From a virus: a stretch of DNA of 46,722 bases. Below the pieces are notes generated by a model. It was not told where the DNA came from, searched no databases, and worked only from the letters and a program-made list of their open reading frames with translations. Where the stretch lies: the IMG/VR virus record IMGVR_UViG_3300040758_000035, positions 1 to 46,722 of that record; one strand, 5' to 3'. Shown here piece after piece: positions 13,884 through 21,468 of this stretch. The position numbers and the translations under genes were made by a program. The first letter of the stretch is position 1, and each line of letters begins with the position of its first letter.

Positions 13884-15105
13884 TCAATATGTCGATGCAA
13901 ATGAGCTAGAAGGAGGAGTTTCTAACGGGCTTGTTTCTAAACGCCCTCATCCCAAATGGCCTTTAGACATATACAACTATACGAGCGAAGCGATGACGAA
14001 GACGCATGACGATGTTACGCTCCGCCGCTGCCGTGGTCTGATCGTGGACCGGGAGACCGGGGAGATCGTGGCCCGGCCAATGGAAGCTTTCTTCAACATC
14101 AATGACACGCGCTACCCGGAGACGATGCTGGACAACCTTCCGTTGAATCCTCTCAAGAACAAGATCGAGATCACCGAGAAGATGGACGGAAGCATGGGCG
14201 TCATTTTCCAGTACAAGGACAATCCGCCGGAAGTGGCGACTCGCGGGTCCTTCGACAGCGAGCAAGCGAAGTGGGCTACTGCCTTCCTGCAAGCTCTGCC
14301 CTGCTTCCAGATGCCGCGCCATCAAACGTTGCTGGTGGAGATCATCATGCCGGGCAACCAGATCGTAGTAGACTACGGCAAACGCGAGTCTCTGGTGCTC
14401 TTCGCAGTGATTTACAAAGAGACCGGCGAAGAGTTGGCCTACGAAGAAATGGCGTTCGACAACGGACGATACTTCGGTCTGGAACTCGTGCCCCTGTTTA
14501 CCAAGACTGTTGCACAGTGTGCGGAAGAGAACGACAAAAACCGCGAAGGATACGTAGCTAAATTCCTTTCGCACGGAGGCTACATCCGATTGAAGGAGTC
14601 GGAACCTTTGAACTGGTCGCTGGCGATTCCTCACAAGGCTCCTCTGCGCGTCAAAATCAAGTTCGAGAACTACAAGCTGAGTCACCGGGCGATGTTTGGG
14701 ATGACGAACCGTGATGTGTGGGAGACGCTGAGCCAAGGCAAGACTATTGATGTTGCCTCGTTGACTCCGTTCACTCCGCCTGAGTTCACCGAATGGCTGA
14801 CCGGCAAGATTGCATATTACACGCTGATGTTCAAGTACATCGAGCAGGAGAGCATCGCGCTAGCTCGCATCGCCGGAAGCCGGGGAGATTGGAATCGCAA
14901 GGCCGTGGCCGAGTTTTTCAAACAGCAGGTGTTGATGCAGCATCCGGCGGAAGGCCCCGAAATGATATTCCTAGCGCCTGTACTGTTTTTGATGTACGAT
15001 GGAAAGGACTACGCCAAAGTTATTTGGAAGATACTGCGTCCGGCGCGGGCAGAATTCTTCTCACAGGGCACCTATCACGCGGAGGAGTCCAATGACGAAG
15101 TCTAA
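13873..15105 (+). CDS. T4 Rnl1-type RNA ligase, 410 aa
   Basis: Motifs in order: RRCRGLIVDRETGEIV (51-66), motif I TEKMDGSMG with catalytic Lys103, RGSF near 124-127, motif III LLVEIIMPGNQIVVDY (Glu156), motif IV REGYV (Glu225) and motif V VKIKFENY (Lys261, Lys263). A helical C-terminal domain of about 140 residues follows, as in T4 Rnl1. The enzyme seals RNA 5'-phosphate to 3'-hydroxyl ends and typically repairs tRNAs cut by host anticodon nucleases; no polynucleotide kinase partner is visible in the window. It starts at ATG 13873 after CGGAGG. It could also act on the phage's own structured RNAs. Confidence 0.87.
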   Translation: MLLNQYVDANELEGGVSNGLVSKRPHPKWPLDIYNYTSEAMTKTHDDVTLRRCRGLIVDRETGEIVARPMEAFFNINDTRYPETMLDNLPLNPLKNKIEITEKMDGSMGVIFQYKDNPPEVATRGSFDSEQAKWATAFLQALPCFQMPRHQTLLVEIIMPGNQIVVDYGKRESLVLFAVIYKETGEELAYEEMAFDNGRYFGLELVPLFTKTVAQCAEENDKNREGYVAKFLSHGGYIRLKESEPLNWSLAIPHKAPLRVKIKFENYKLSHRAMFGMTNRDVWETLSQGKTIDVASLTPFTPPEFTEWLTGKIAYYTLMFKYIEQESIALARIAGSRGDWNRKAVAEFFKQQVLMQHPAEGPEMIFLAPVLFLMYDGKDYAKVIWKILRPARAEFFSQGTYHAEESNDEV

Positions 15106-15301
15106 ACCCCTAACGCAGAATGCGCTGTTGGCCATCATCAAAAACTACGTCAGGCGTGAGCGCCTGAAAGCTAGGCTACACGAGGCCTGTTTTTGGGAGA
15201 CACATGGATGGAAACGTTCTGGTACTGTATGGGTTTCTCGTATCGAACATCGTGTAGAAAAACTGCAAGCTAAGCTGAAGAGGATGGATGAAAATTATTA
15301 A
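15092..15301 (+). CDS. Small basic protein, 69 aa
   Basis: MTKSKPLTQNALLAIIKNYV followed by many arginines and lysines; it overlaps the RNA ligase end by 14 bases and has GGAGGAG before its ATG. Helical and basic, probably nucleic-acid binding. No family recognised. Confidence 0.65.
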   Translation: MTKSKPLTQNALLAIIKNYVRRERLKARLHEACFWETHGWKRSGTVWVSRIEHRVEKLQAKLKRMDENY

Positions 15302-15443
15302 CCACGTCTCTCCGCGATTATTCCTGGTCACCTTGGCCGTGTTATCTATCATGGCCTAGGTACGCTACTTCATCGGCGGGGATTGGAAGCACGGCCTGTA
15401 CTGGCTCCTTGCAGTGGGCCTAACCATCGTTGTCACTTTATAG
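15288..15443 (+). CDS. Small membrane protein with an in-frame amber codon
   Basis: Reading from ATG 15288 (AAGAGG upstream): MKIINHVSPRLFLVTLAVLS, IMA, then TAG at 15357-15359, then in the same frame VRYFIGGDWKHGLYWLLAVG and LTIVVTL before a second TAG. Both halves look like one small two-span membrane protein; no good start codon precedes the second half. Either this is amber readthrough, a nonsense mutation, or a 23-residue peptide plus a dead remainder. Confidence 0.45.
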
Positions 15444-15451
15444 GAGGACCT

Positions 15452-15667
15452 ATGAAACCAGAAGAACGTGCTGTTGTTCTTTGCCTGCGTCACCAGCCAA
15501 GCTACGGATTCAATGAGGCCGGGGAGAAAGTGATTGTACGAAAGATGATTAACGCTGGCTTCTTGCGCCCAAAGGAATCATACAATGGCGGACCCCTTAA
15601 TCAATACGAGGTCACCGTGAAAGGCTGGGTTGCGTATCAAGCCGCCTATTCTTTGCTTCAAATTTAG
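15452..15667 (+). CDS. Hypothetical protein, 71 aa
   Basis: MKPEERAVVLCLRHQPSYGF begins after AGGAGG. The pattern resembles a small winged-helix or HTH-like fold with a helix (VRKMINAGFLRP) and closing strands (NQYEVTVKGWVAYQA); this is a suggestion only. It precedes the promoter of the SSB-like gene. Confidence 0.6.
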   Translation: MKPEERAVVLCLRHQPSYGFNEAGEKVIVRKMINAGFLRPKESYNGGPLNQYEVTVKGWVAYQAAYSLLQI

Positions 15668-15670
15668 TAC

Positions 15671-15699
15671 TTGACTTTCCCGGTAGCCTGTGTCATACT
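15671..15699 (+). promoter_or_regulatory. Sigma-70-type promoter
   Basis: TTGACT (15671-15676), 17 bases, CATACT (15694-15699), then GGAAGGG. It drives the SSB-like gene and probably the genes after it. Confidence 0.75.
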
Positions 15700-15743
15700 G
15701 GAAGGGAATGGCAACTTTGCCACAACAAACGAGGACAAAACCT

Positions 15744-16625
15744 ATGAATGAAGAACTTCAAAAGTATCAAGAAAAACCCCCAAGCGATGCGCCAACTGGC
15801 TTGGCCACGTTCGATCCTACAACCCAAGTGAGCGACTTGGAAGGCTTCGAGGACGCCGTAGTGACACCGGCCACGATGGTCATGGTGCAGGCCACTACGC
15901 GAGACGAAGAGGCCCACCCCGGTACGTTCAAGGACACAATCACAGGGCAGGAGTATACCACCTTGCAGATTGTTCCTCTGCGCATTCAAACCTCACCCGG
16001 ACCCCGCGTGCTGTTCCCCAACGACCCTGACACTGGCAAGCCGATATTCGGAGCGGACCCTATCTGTCGGTCCAATGACGGCTACCGTCCAGCGGTCAAT
16101 GCTGCGCAACCGCAAAGCGAACTGTGCAAGAATTGCAAGTACGGTGACTTGATGTGGAAGGTATTCGCCAAGACACGCAAGCCGCCGGAGTGCAAAGAAA
16201 AAGCACGTGTCCTATTTGTGGAGCGCACCACCGGGCTGCCCTTTATCATCACCTTCGGCGGGCGAAGCGTTACGCCGGTCAAGACCTTGCTGAAAGCGAT
16301 CATGCGCCTCGCGCAGAAGTCGCTGTCAGACGGCATCAAGACTGGCATCTACGACTTCACCACTGAGATGACCCTCAAGAAGATCACCGACGCCAAAGGA
16401 ACCTACTACGTGGTTCTGTTTAAGAACCCGATGCGGGTCCGCAACATTGGCGAGTTTGGGCCACTGTACCAAGAGCTAGTCAAGTCACGCGACGCTCTGG
16501 CTAATGCGCCTGAAGTTGGCGCTGAGGAAGACACCGTGATCGACGCGCAACCTGTGACCGAAGGGTCTCAGCCTGCCGTGCCAACGGCGCAATCCGAGAT
16601 CGTTGACGAAGACGTACCATTCTGA
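15744..16625 (+). CDS. Probable single-stranded DNA-binding protein, 293 aa
   Basis: The protein ends in an acidic tip with final DEDVPF, the hallmark of SSB proteins, which use it to dock partner proteins. The centre has a cysteine group (C at ICRSNDG, LCKNCKY, ECKEK) that may bind zinc, as in T4 gp32-like proteins, and beta-rich stretches consistent with an OB fold (VQATTRDEEAH, YTTLQIVPLRI). It lies in the replication region under its own promoter, fitting an abundant protein. GAGGA precedes ATG 15744. Evidence for the fold is indirect; a different replication-associated role is possible. Confidence 0.6.
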   Translation: MNEELQKYQEKPPSDAPTGLATFDPTTQVSDLEGFEDAVVTPATMVMVQATTRDEEAHPGTFKDTITGQEYTTLQIVPLRIQTSPGPRVLFPNDPDTGKPIFGADPICRSNDGYRPAVNAAQPQSELCKNCKYGDLMWKVFAKTRKPPECKEKARVLFVERTTGLPFIITFGGRSVTPVKTLLKAIMRLAQKSLSDGIKTGIYDFTTEMTLKKITDAKGTYYVVLFKNPMRVRNIGEFGPLYQELVKSRDALANAPEVGAEEDTVIDAQPVTEGSQPAVPTAQSEIVDEDVPF

Positions 16626-16653
16626 CGCGCCAATCCGTGGCGTAGCTTTCGGA

Positions 16654-16697
16654 GCCGGGTGTTAATCGGTAGCTCATGAGGCATTCATGCGCCCGGC
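16654..16697 (+). ncRNA. Miniature tRNA-like hairpin
   Basis: GCCGGGT (16654-16660) pairs with GCCCGGC (16691-16697) as a 7-bp acceptor-like stem, enclosing a D-loop-like AATCGGTAGC and short GC hairpins; the T-arm is missing. It is 25 bases upstream of the next start codon. Probably a deleted tRNA or a leader structure. Confidence 0.35.
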
Positions 16698-16721
16698 ATC
16701 CCAACAAAAGAGGGAAATCAC

Positions 16722-18071
16722 ATGGCAGAAGAAACGAAGATCGTGAAAGCAACTCCCAAGCACATTGAAACTGTGCGCCAAAAGATCGAAGAGATTCGCA
16801 AGAACATCACAGGTCGGTTTTTTGATTTGGGAGAATTGCTCGCCGAGATCAGAGACGGAGGCTACCATCTGAATTGGGGCTTCAAGAACTTCGGCGAGTG
16901 GATTGACCAGTCCGGCCTTGACATGAGCGAACGGGCCGCGTATTACCTTATCAAGATCGTCGAGACCGGGAAGAAGTTGAACATCCCCCGTGAGAAGTTG
17001 GAGCAATGCAAGCTGAGCAAGCTCCGTGAAATCGTGAGCTTAGATCCGAAGAAACACAAGGCTCAGATCAAGGAACTGGTGAAAGCGTGCATCCCGGACA
17101 AGAACGGCGAAGAGATGTCGCTGGAAGACGTTCGCATCAATGTCCAGAAGCTCAAGGCCGGGAATGAGAAGATCGACACTTTCGTCTACATGACGATCAA
17201 AGTTACCTCGTCATGCAAGGAAAGCATCGAAGAGGCTATCGAGCTATGCCGGGCTGAGCACGGCGACACAGTTGACTCCGAGGGAAACCCGATTGAAATC
17301 TCTATCGGCAAAGCCATCGAGCTAATCTGCGCCGACTACCTAGCCGGGAACCACGAGCCGGAGCAAGGCGTCCCGGTCGAGCCGGAGCAAAAAGCTCTGC
17401 CTGCCGCACCTATCGAAGTCAACGTGGCTGAGATCGAAGCTACGTTAGCGCAAAGTGTGCAGTCGCTCGAAGCCACCCCTGCGCCAGTGTCCAACGAAGC
17501 TCCTCCGCAATATGCAGACAGCGCCAAGGAACCTACCGCCGACATCAAGTGGGGCACTTTCCAAGAGAAGCTGGAAGCTCTCAAGGAAGAGTTGAGTGAC
17601 AAGCCGGAGCCTGCGCCTAAACCAGTCGTGCTGCCGCCCACGGAGCCAATCGACGCTGAGATCGTTCCAAAGTCGGACGTTGAAGTGGCCGAGGAACTGA
17701 TAACGTCTACTCCGTCTGGCGACGTAATGGAGGCCGAGATTGTCGGTGTACAGCCTCCCCTCGCGCTGGAAGTAGAAGTGATTGCTCCCGGTCCGCCGGA
17801 GCCAGCGCCGGTTGAAGAAGAGCCGGAGCCAGAACCTTTCGTTGGTAATGTAGAAGTCATCACCAAAGGCAAGGGCGATACCGTGGAGGAAATCTACAAC
17901 CACTTCTGCAATCACGACGAGCAACGCGCCAACAAGATCATGAGTGCGGCTGCAAACACAAACATCGGAAATATCTTGCTCCAACCTGCTGCCCGCACCA
18001 ACCTAGCCATCCGGGGCTTCGGCGCAACCGAAGAGGACTGGCAGAGGCTAGCTAAGATCATCATAGGGTGA
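16722..18071 (+). CDS. Acidic protein with HTH-like N domain and Pro/Glu linker, 449 aa
   Basis: Residues 1-190 are globular and helical, with GRFFDLGELLAEIRDGGYHL followed by FKNFGEWIDQSGLDMSERAA, reminiscent of DUF3102/ParB-associated DNA-binding domains that sense host or phage DNA. Residues 215-365 are a long low-complexity Pro/Glu/Val linker (PAPVEEEPEPEPF near the end). The last 70 residues form another small domain. It starts after AGAGGG. A nucleoid or partition-like scaffolding role is possible but not shown. Confidence 0.55.
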   Translation: MAEETKIVKATPKHIETVRQKIEEIRKNITGRFFDLGELLAEIRDGGYHLNWGFKNFGEWIDQSGLDMSERAAYYLIKIVETGKKLNIPREKLEQCKLSKLREIVSLDPKKHKAQIKELVKACIPDKNGEEMSLEDVRINVQKLKAGNEKIDTFVYMTIKVTSSCKESIEEAIELCRAEHGDTVDSEGNPIEISIGKAIELICADYLAGNHEPEQGVPVEPEQKALPAAPIEVNVAEIEATLAQSVQSLEATPAPVSNEAPPQYADSAKEPTADIKWGTFQEKLEALKEELSDKPEPAPKPVVLPPTEPIDAEIVPKSDVEVAEELITSTPSGDVMEAEIVGVQPPLALEVEVIAPGPPEPAPVEEEPEPEPFVGNVEVITKGKGDTVEEIYNHFCNHDEQRANKIMSAAANTNIGNILLQPAARTNLAIRGFGATEEDWQRLAKIIIG

Positions 18072-18075
18072 CCCA

Positions 18076-18522
18076 ATGGCTGCGGAGAAAGAGTACCGAA
18101 TCGGAGAGCGCGAGGTAAAGCAGTTTGAAAAGTACGTAAGCAAATGGCTCGCCCGGTTCGGCATCAAGAATTACATCGTTGGCTGTGGGTCCAAGGCGCT
18201 TGGAAAAGCCTCTGCCCATGTCTACGTCAACACAACGACGCGCACGGCGCACTTTTCTATCAGCAAGAAATGGGTTCGCAAACCGATCCTCGCAGAAATT
18301 GAAAGCGCCGCCGCTCACGAAGTCTTACACGTCTTGCTTGCTGAGTTATGTGAAGGCTACCAAGGGCTAGCACACTATGCCTACAAGATGAAGACCGACC
18401 CCAAGGAACTTGAAGATGTGTTCGTTTCTAAGATAGAGGAAGGTCTGGTCGTGACTCTTGAAAACTTTCTCTATCAGTATCTCATCAAAGGGGAGCATGG
18501 AAAATCGCCTTCCACCGGATGA
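18076..18522 (+). CDS. Putative zinc metallopeptidase-like protein, 148 aa
   Basis: AAAHEVLHVLLAEL holds HEVLH (His81, Glu82, His85), the HExxH zinc site. A third ligand is not obvious; a downstream helix with HYAYKMKTD could supply one. Length and layout (strands, then the HExxH helix) resemble SprT/minigluzincin-type or DUF-type phage peptidases. It could also be a catalytically silent structural fold. Coupled closely to the preceding gene. Confidence 0.6.
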   Translation: MAAEKEYRIGEREVKQFEKYVSKWLARFGIKNYIVGCGSKALGKASAHVYVNTTTRTAHFSISKKWVRKPILAEIESAAAHEVLHVLLAELCEGYQGLAHYAYKMKTDPKELEDVFVSKIEEGLVVTLENFLYQYLIKGEHGKSPSTG

Positions 18523-18787
18523 ATACAAAACCCGATGCAAAGAAGTGCTGCAACGCGACGGCTGGCGCTGTAGGCTCTGTGGTCGAAGGAACACACTGCA
18601 TGTTCACCACATCGTTTTTCGCTCCCGTAAAGGCAGCACCGACGATGCCAGCAACCTCATTACTCTTTGTCTACGAGATCACGAATTAGTTCATTCTCAC
18701 AAACGCATGATCGTGGGCAACGCAAATGGGATTGTAATTTTTTCTTGGATAAAGGACGGAGTTGTGGTACACTCGGTCCATATATGA
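18497..18787 (+). CDS. HNH endonuclease, 96 aa
   Basis: WRCRLCGRRNTLHVHHIVF followed by DASNLITLCLRDHELVH is a classic McrA-type HNH: zinc cysteines, HH, N and H. ATG 18497 follows AAGGGGAGC and overlaps the previous gene. Free-standing; it could be a homing-type or a packaging/recombination-associated nuclease. The stop overlaps the next gene's ATG. Confidence 0.8.
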   Translation: MENRLPPDEYKTRCKEVLQRDGWRCRLCGRRNTLHVHHIVFRSRKGSTDDASNLITLCLRDHELVHSHKRMIVGNANGIVIFSWIKDGVVVHSVHI

Positions 18788-19185
18788 AGCTGAGGCTCAC
18801 AATCATTGCCTTCATCATCTTACTTGGTGCGCCCTCCAAGTCTGATACGAAGGAATACTTTCCTCCGCCGCCTTACACTGTTAGCCGAGCAAGTTGGTAC
18901 GGGCAAGAATTTCAAGGCAACGAAACTGCGAACGGGGAACACTTCAACCGTAACGTGACGACTGCCGCGAATCTGACACTGCCATTCGGTACTATAATTC
19001 GTGTTACGAATCTTGGAAATGGCAAAAGCGTTAACCTGCGCATCAATGATCGTGGTCCTTACGTAGCCCGAAGGATGCTCGACATTTCTCAGGCCGCAGC
19101 AAAGAAGCTAGACTTTGTAGACGCTGGCCTCGCATGGGTCAGAGTAGAAATCCTCAGCTATCCCAAACCTTACAAGAGACATTGA
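18784..19185 (+). CDS. RlpA-like double-psi barrel protein, secreted, 133 aa
   Basis: An N-terminal signal peptide (MKLRLTIIAFIILLGAPSKS) is followed by SRASWYGQEFQGNETANGE, PFGTIIRVTNLGNGKSVNLR and INDRGPYV, the conserved core of RlpA-type lytic transglycosylases; the acidic residue of NDRGP is the candidate catalytic one. It may cut peptidoglycan at lysis or at infection. Its start is an ATGA overlap with the HNH. No lipobox is evident. Confidence 0.8.
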   Translation: MKLRLTIIAFIILLGAPSKSDTKEYFPPPPYTVSRASWYGQEFQGNETANGEHFNRNVTTAANLTLPFGTIIRVTNLGNGKSVNLRINDRGPYVARRMLDISQAAAKKLDFVDAGLAWVRVEILSYPKPYKRH

Positions 19186-20858
19186 TGAAACTGCGTCCGT
19201 ACCAAGTCGATGCCCTCCAAGCGATCACTAACAAATGGTATTTAGGCGTGAAGCGTCAATTGGTTACCATGCCTACCGGCGTCGGTAAGACTGTAGTTTT
19301 TGCGAATCTTCCCCGACTGATACCAAATAAGCGTATGTTAGTTCTAGTGCATAGGGAGGAGCTTGCGCAGCAGGCCGCAGACAAGATCAAGAAATGGAAT
19401 CCTGAATTGTCAGTGGCAATTGAGATGGGTTATCTGCGCGACGACAACAATTCGCAGATTGTAGTCGGTAGCGTGCCCACACTCAGCCGGGCGAATTCAA
19501 ACCGCTTGCAAGCACTGAGGCCGGAAGACTTTGGAATCATAGTCACAGACGAGGCTCATCATGCAATCGCAGACAGTTACCAAACCATTTACCAGTACTT
19601 CGGAGTGCTGGCCGACACGAGCCACATCCTACATGTTGGAGTTACCGCTACGCCTAATCGTGCGGATGGAAAGGGCCTTGCCGAAGTGTTTTCAGAGGTC
19701 ACTTACCAGATGGGCATTCTCGATGCCATCAAACAAGGGTGGCTCGTCAACCTCCGAGGCTACAAGATTACAACAGATCAATCGCTGGATGGAGTACATA
19801 CCCGCGCTGGCGACTTTGCTACAGATGAATTGGAAAATGCTGTTAACAACTCTCAGCGGAATGAGCTTGTCGTCAAGCACTGGCTCGAAAAAGCGCAAGG
19901 ACGACCTACCTTGGTTTTCTGCGTCGGAATTAGCCATTCTCAACAAATGGCGGCTGTTTTCCAAGCCCATGGAATCGCGGCGGCTGCCGTATGGGGAGAG
20001 GATGTCAACCGGGCCTTTAAACTTATGGCGCTGCGAAATGGAACCATTAAAGTTCTATGCAACTGCGCCGTCCTCACCGAAGGATACGACGATTGGCACA
20101 TCGGCTGCATCGTCATGGCCCGGCCAACCAAGTCCCAACTCCTCTACGTCCAATGCACAGGCCGGGGCACGCGCATCCCGGACGGTCTCAATAATCTGCT
20201 TGAAGCCAGAGCCGACAATACGCCTATTAAAAAGGAAGACTGCATCTTACTGGACGTTGTGGACGCCACTACGAAGCACTCGCTCATCACAGTCCCCAAA
20301 CTCTTCGGTATGTCGGAACGCATGGACATGCAAGGGCGGACAGTAACAGCGGCGCTGGACTATTTCAACAAGGTTCAAGAAGAGCATCCGAACGCCAACC
20401 TGAAAGACGCACAAGACCTGTTGAAGCTCAGAAGCTACGCGGTAAGCGTCGATTTGTTTTCTTTCAAATGGGCAGAAGAAATTCTTGGAGCATCAAAGTT
20501 ACAGTGGCATAAGTCTACAGACGGCCATTACATGCTATATTTGAAAAGCGGTAGGCTAGATGTGTATGAAGACCTTGTACAGAAATGGCATGTAAGTGGG
20601 CAATTGGGCGAAAAAATAAATCATGTTGACGAACATAACATCAATGATTTGCCAGAAGCTCTCCGAATCGCTGAAGAATTTGTAAGATTGCTTTGCCCCG
20701 AAGAAATGACACTGGTGAGACGAGAGGCGCGTTGGCATAAAGATGAAGCTACGCTTGCACAACTTAGACTTTTACGGAGATTTAGAATACCTATTCCACA
20801 AGGGATAACTAAAGGAATGGCTCAAATTGCTCTTTCAAAAGTTTTAAGAAAGTCTTGA
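19185..20858 (+). CDS. Superfamily 2 DEAH-box helicase, 557 aa
   Basis: Motif I TGVGKT (31-36), Ia HREELAQQAADKI, II DEAHH (122-126), III TATP (154-157), then a second RecA-like domain with VLTEGYDD and motif VI QCTGRGTR (323-330). A C-terminal extension of about 170 residues has no recognised domain. It is similar to type III restriction-like or UvsW-type helicases that branch-migrate or unwind recombination intermediates using ATP. It starts by ATGA overlap with the RlpA-like gene. Confidence 0.82.
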   Translation: MKLRPYQVDALQAITNKWYLGVKRQLVTMPTGVGKTVVFANLPRLIPNKRMLVLVHREELAQQAADKIKKWNPELSVAIEMGYLRDDNNSQIVVGSVPTLSRANSNRLQALRPEDFGIIVTDEAHHAIADSYQTIYQYFGVLADTSHILHVGVTATPNRADGKGLAEVFSEVTYQMGILDAIKQGWLVNLRGYKITTDQSLDGVHTRAGDFATDELENAVNNSQRNELVVKHWLEKAQGRPTLVFCVGISHSQQMAAVFQAHGIAAAAVWGEDVNRAFKLMALRNGTIKVLCNCAVLTEGYDDWHIGCIVMARPTKSQLLYVQCTGRGTRIPDGLNNLLEARADNTPIKKEDCILLDVVDATTKHSLITVPKLFGMSERMDMQGRTVTAALDYFNKVQEEHPNANLKDAQDLLKLRSYAVSVDLFSFKWAEEILGASKLQWHKSTDGHYMLYLKSGRLDVYEDLVQKWHVSGQLGEKINHVDEHNINDLPEALRIAEEFVRLLCPEEMTLVRREARWHKDEATLAQLRLLRRFRIPIPQGITKGMAQIALSKVLRKS

Positions 20859-20883
20859 CTTGAGCAAGGGGTTGTGTTATCCT
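20855..20883 (+). promoter_or_regulatory. Sigma-70-type promoter for the tmRNA locus
   Basis: TTGACT (20855-20860), 17 bases, TATCCT (20878-20883). The -35 overlaps the helicase stop region. Start of transcription is expected near 20890. The spacer GGTTGTGT also occurs in the promoter at 33865. Confidence 0.7.
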
Positions 20884-20889
20884 GTAGGT

Positions 20890-21203
20890 AGATCAGATGG
20901 TGGAGGCCGTGAGGCCCCTTGGTACTGGCAGTAGCCCGGCGTTCTGGTCCGCCGAGAGCTATTATAAAGTACGCTCATAAACAGGCCGTATGACTATACA
21001 ACGACACGAGAGTTCGATTCTCTCTACCTCCACCATACGGGGGTATAATGGCATCGACCGGGGTAAGAGGAAACGGCGCTTATTTGAGCCGGGAGTGGGA
21101 GACTTCCGAAATCAACTCTCAAAACTAACTGCGAAAAACACGAAGGTGCTTTACGCAAATGCGTAGTTTGCATACAAGGATGGGGAGTCGAAGGACTCCC
21201 CTA
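20890..21203 (+). ncRNA. ssrA: Circularly permuted (two-piece type) tmRNA
   Basis: An acceptor piece comes first: T-arm GAGAG-TTCGATT-CTCTC (21008-21024), acceptor strand TACCTCC (21025-21031), ACCA (21032-21035). Three bases later the coding piece opens with GGGGGTA (21039-21045), which pairs with TACCTCC in seven pairs including G3-U70, the alanine identity pair, and continues TAATGGCATCGACCGGGG, the tmRNA 5' consensus. Helix P2 joins the pieces: TGAGC (21085-21089) with GCTCA (20973-20977), and ACGGC (21073-21077) with GCCGT (20985-20989), with equal 7-base internal loops. Pseudoknot PK1: GGGAG/CTTCC (21091-21107) interlocked with TGGGAG/CTCTCA (21096-21121), nine bases before resume codon GCG. 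The stop codon lies in the loop of GCAAA/TTTGC. A strong hairpin (21182-21201) closes the locus. The 5' end of the acceptor piece and the processing sites are inferred. No SmpB gene is visible. Confidence 0.8.
21131..21166 (+). other. tmRNA tag reading frame AKNTKVLYANA
   Basis: GCG resume codon at 21131-21133 preceded by AACTAACT, then eleven codons AKNTKVLYANA and TAG at 21164-21166. The length and the alanine start fit tags; the end YANA differs from the common LAA, which could alter recognition by host proteases such as ClpXP. Confidence 0.7.
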
Positions 21204-21235
21204 CCGAGTTTAATGGACGGCGTTCACCGCCTCCG

Positions 21236-21364
21236 CAGGTCCACCATAATCAGCCATACCCTAGTTGTTAGGCAAGTTCTTAGACGTGTGTTGCAAAGCA
21301 AGGCGTATACAGACAACATCGTGCCATGACCGTAGGGAAATTATGGCTGATTATTGTGGGCCTG
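21236..21364. repeat. 22-bp inverted repeat joining CCA end and second tmRNA-like head
   Basis: CAGGTCCACCATAATCAGCC plus AT (21236-21257) and AT plus GGCTGATTATTGTGGGCCTG (21343-21364) pair at 21 of 22 positions counting one G-U. The outer seven pairs (CAGGTCC with GGGCCTG) equal a tmRNA acceptor stem with G3-U70. Confidence 0.7.
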
Positions 21365-21460
21365 TTACGGTTTCGACGGGCAAGATTGGGGTGTATGCTT
21401 CGTCACGCCGACGCGGAGCCGGGTGGGGCCGGGTAACACCGGCCTCTACTGGTAAAGAAG
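21358..21460 (+). ncRNA. Second tmRNA-like 5' domain, probably incomplete
   Basis: GGGCCTGTTACGGTTTCGAC followed by GGGCAAG is an excellent tmRNA 5' head. Its acceptor partner CAGGTCC-ACCA is upstream at 21236-21246, again a permuted order, with 111 bases between. However, no T-arm (GTTCRANNC in a 5-bp stem) precedes that acceptor strand, and no tag frame with a resume alanine codon is evident before the protein gene at 21469; only a GGCCGG/CCGGCC hairpin (around 21427-21445) follows. It may be a decayed second tmRNA or a piece of a host gene. Confidence 0.4.
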
Positions 21461-21468
21461 GGGGTCCA

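Noticed and set aside
15288-15443. Genome-wide reassignment of TAG
   Set aside because: Several genes end in TAG directly before the next ribosome binding site (for example 7614 and 9241), and the long genes contain no in-frame TAG.
20899-21034. Single long tRNA with GGTGGAGG/CCTCCACC ends
   Set aside because: The pairing would use the CCA end itself; the T-arm position and the tmRNA head three bases later fit the permuted model better.
21039-21246. Ordinary, unpermuted tmRNA ending at CAGGTCCACCA
   Set aside because: CAGGTCC does not pair with GGGGGTA and no T-arm precedes it; the upstream TACCTCC with a perfect T-arm pairs fully.
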